DNA of 6,959 bases from Alcaligenaceae bacterium (GTDB lineage Bacteria; Pseudomonadota; Gammaproteobacteria; Burkholderiales; Burkholderiaceae). Both the position numbers and the translations under genes were made by a program. Positions 5,533-6,959 of the stretch are shown here, one piece after another. The number at the start of each line of letters is the position of its first letter. The first letter of the stretch is position 1. The DNA lies in contig CANBUF010000098.1 of assembly GCA_947372575.1 (NCBI GenBank), positions 1 through 6,959 on the forward strand, written 5' to 3'. The notes under the pieces were generated by a model that was given only the letters and a program-made list of their open reading frames with translations, did not search any database and was not told where the DNA came from.

Positions 5533-6959
5533 TTAAACTGCTGAGGGCAAGAATAGCTTGTCATAGGCGGCCAGCAAGGTCTGGTGCATGGGGCTGCCTT
5601 GCATATCGACGCCAAGGGTCTCGAGACCAAAGAATTTTTCTGAGCGTGAGATCAAGGCCTGCGCCTGCCGCATCGTCTCAGCACCAAACATCAGGGTCAA
5701 CGCACGCAGATAGGGCTTGGTATCGTCGAGGTTTAACAGTGTCTCGACACAGCGATAGACTAGTCGACGGGCTGGATTCATCTGCTTGTAGTGGTGGATC
5801 CAGTCGCAGCCCTCAAGCGCAGCATCGGTGTCACCGATGGCAAGCGCCAGGAGAGTCTTGAGTTCACCGATACGCAGTTCCTTCCAGGTCGATCCGTTGG
5901 GGGTGGCCAGGCCTAGGATTTCCCAGAGGGGTCGCTCATCGTTGAGGTTCAGCGTCTGGAGATCAGCCAGGAGTTCCGTACATTCGGCATCACTGAGGTC
6001 ATTGAGTCTGACGAGATAGGGGCGGATCTGGTTGCCAATGCTGTTGTTTTCCCAGTCGAGATCGCCAACGGGGTAAATTTCCGACATGCCTGGGACCAGG
6101 ATGCGGCAAGCGTAGGCACCTTGTTCAGAGAAGTCTGACACATAGATTTCAAAGCCTTCATCTTCAATGGCTTTGCACAGCCACGCATAGTCTTCGTCCG
6201 TTGTAGCACTGAAGTTCCAGTCGATAAACGGGTAGTCAGGTTCGTCGCCCATAAAGTCCCAGGAGATCACGCCACTGGAATCAACAAAATGGATTTCAAG
6301 ATTCGAGACTGCTGTGATCTCATCCATATCAAAACCAGGTTCCGGGAAGTTTTCAAGTGCATCGAGTGCGCGTCCCTGCAGCAGCTCGGTAAGTGCGCGC
6401 TCCAGCGCGATTTCAAAGCGCGGATGTGCCCCAAAGCTTGCAAAGCAGCCCTGATCTTTAGGATGAATGAGGGTGACATTCATGACCGGATAATGACCAC
6501 CCAGGGAGGCGTCGCGCACCATGATCCCAAAACCTGCGTCGCGAAGCCCTTTGATACCTGCGGCGATACCGGGGTAGCGCGCAATCACGCTTTCTGGGAC
6601 TTCGGGCAGGCACAAGCCTTCGCTGATAATGCGGTATTTGATGTGGCGCTCAAAAATTTCAGACAAGGCCTGGCTACGTGCTTCTTTGGGTGTGTTGCCA
6701 GCAGCCATGCCGTTGCTGACGTAGAGGTTGCCAATGATGTTGACTGGAAACCAGGTGGTCTCGCCGTCACTGAGTCGTGTATAGGGCAGGGTGCAAATTC
6801 CACGCTCTACATTCCCTGAATTCAGATCGACCAGGACTTCGCTGTCGATTTCGTCGTCCGGATTGTAAAAAGCATGCAGAGTTGGATTCAACATCGCTTC
6901 GGGCCATGCGCCATCTTCGGTTGGTGCAAACCATCTTTCTTGTGGGTAATGCACAAACT
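5533..6959 (-). CDS. ycaO: YcaO-type ATP-dependent cyclodehydratase-like protein (S12 methylthiotransferase accessory factor), N-terminus outside window
   Basis: This protein closely follows E. coli YcaO along the visible 475 residues. E. coli YcaO (586 residues) helps RimO methylthiolate Asp89 of ribosomal protein S12 (established knowledge). The right edge reads FVHYPQERWF, matching E. coli GPFVHYPNEKWF around residue 100, so about 100 residues are missing; the GTG at 6954 is an internal Val, not a start. The ATP/Mg-binding signature is intact: NGMAAGN, then EARSQALSEIFER, equivalent to E. coli Asn187, Glu191, Gln195, Glu199, Glu202 and Arg203 (numbering from a remembered alignment). ASFGAHPRFEIALERALTE, HFVDSSGVISWDF, YPFIDWNFS and YACRILVPGMSEIYP are also shared. 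The C-terminal part, from LRIGELKTLLALAIGD on, is the helical TPR-like domain of this type. The PxPxP tail of azoline-forming YcaO enzymes is absent, arguing against a peptide natural-product role. The VOC gene follows 164 nt later. Confidence 0.95.
   Translation of the reverse strand, partial: FVHYPQERWFAPTEDGAWPEAMLNPTLHAFYNPDDEIDSEVLVDLNSGNVERGICTLPYTRLSDGETTWFPVNIIGNLYVSNGMAAGNTPKEARSQALSEIFERHIKYRIISEGLCLPEVPESVIARYPGIAAGIKGLRDAGFGIMVRDASLGGHYPVMNVTLIHPKDQGCFASFGAHPRFEIALERALTELLQGRALDALENFPEPGFDMDEITAVSNLEIHFVDSSGVISWDFMGDEPDYPFIDWNFSATTDEDYAWLCKAIEDEGFEIYVSDFSEQGAYACRILVPGMSEIYPVGDLDWENNSIGNQIRPYLVRLNDLSDAECTELLADLQTLNLNDERPLWEILGLATPNGSTWKELRIGELKTLLALAIGDTDAALEGCDWIHHYKQMNPARRLVYRCVETLLNLDDTKPYLRALTLMFGAETMRQAQALISRSEKFFGLETLGVDMQGSPMHQTLLAAYDKLFLPSAV

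Noticed and set aside
6289..6819. 176-codon plus-strand frame opposite ycaO
   Set aside because: It is antisense to strongly conserved YcaO sequence; its composition and content look like a shadow frame.
5533..6959. YcaO as part of an azole/azoline peptide (RiPP) cluster
   Set aside because: The protein follows E. coli YcaO throughout, lacks the PxPxP end, and has no precursor peptide, E1-like or flavin dehydrogenase gene beside it.

Overview
The window is a bacterial gene neighbourhood with dense, mostly tightly spaced genes. The likely host is a betaproteobacterium of the Burkholderiales, perhaps Alcaligenaceae (inference, moderate confidence). The main reason is two separate orphan periplasmic binding proteins of the TctC/Bug family, a family strongly expanded in that group, beside an AlkK-like acyl-CoA ligase, an SDR and a small ABM-domain protein. 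Base composition looks roughly balanced by eye; it was not computed.

Layout. Positions 1-3874 hold five plus-strand genes: the C-terminal two thirds of an acyl-CoA ligase cut by the window edge, an SDR oxidoreductase overlapping it by 40 nt, a TctC/Bug binding protein, an unrecognised 210-residue protein joined to the Bug gene by a TAATG overlap, and an ABM-type small monooxygenase. They read as one operon. A 25-bp gap separates this block from a convergent minus-strand block: a second TctC/Bug gene (3900-4874), a VOC/glyoxalase-fold gene (4949-5368), and a YcaO gene close to the E. coli ribosomal-S12-methylthiolation accessory factor (5533 to the right edge, N-terminus outside).

How the genes may work together (inference). 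Bug proteins bind small organic anions, often carboxylates. The ligase would activate a carboxylate to its CoA thioester, the SDR would oxidise or reduce a hydroxy/keto group on it, and the ABM and VOC proteins could carry out oxygenation, isomerisation or detoxification steps. The substrate cannot be named from the sequence. YcaO is a housekeeping-type translation factor and probably marks the edge of the catabolic cluster.

Two non-coding regions carry structure beyond the genes. Between the VOC gene and the second Bug gene are three head-to-tail 14-bp repeats (4907-4948), two of which form a perfect 7-bp stem-loop. Upstream of the VOC gene is a 17-codon open frame with a strong Shine-Dalgarno sequence (5374-5427), ending 5 nt before the VOC ATG. 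It overlaps an 8-bp perfect inverted repeat that covers the VOC ribosome-binding region. This arrangement would suit translational coupling or an operator. The unrecognised gene at 2910-3542 and this leader are the most promising candidates for something undescribed. There is no intergenic stretch over 300 bases. No tRNA, rRNA, CRISPR array or insertion sequence was seen.
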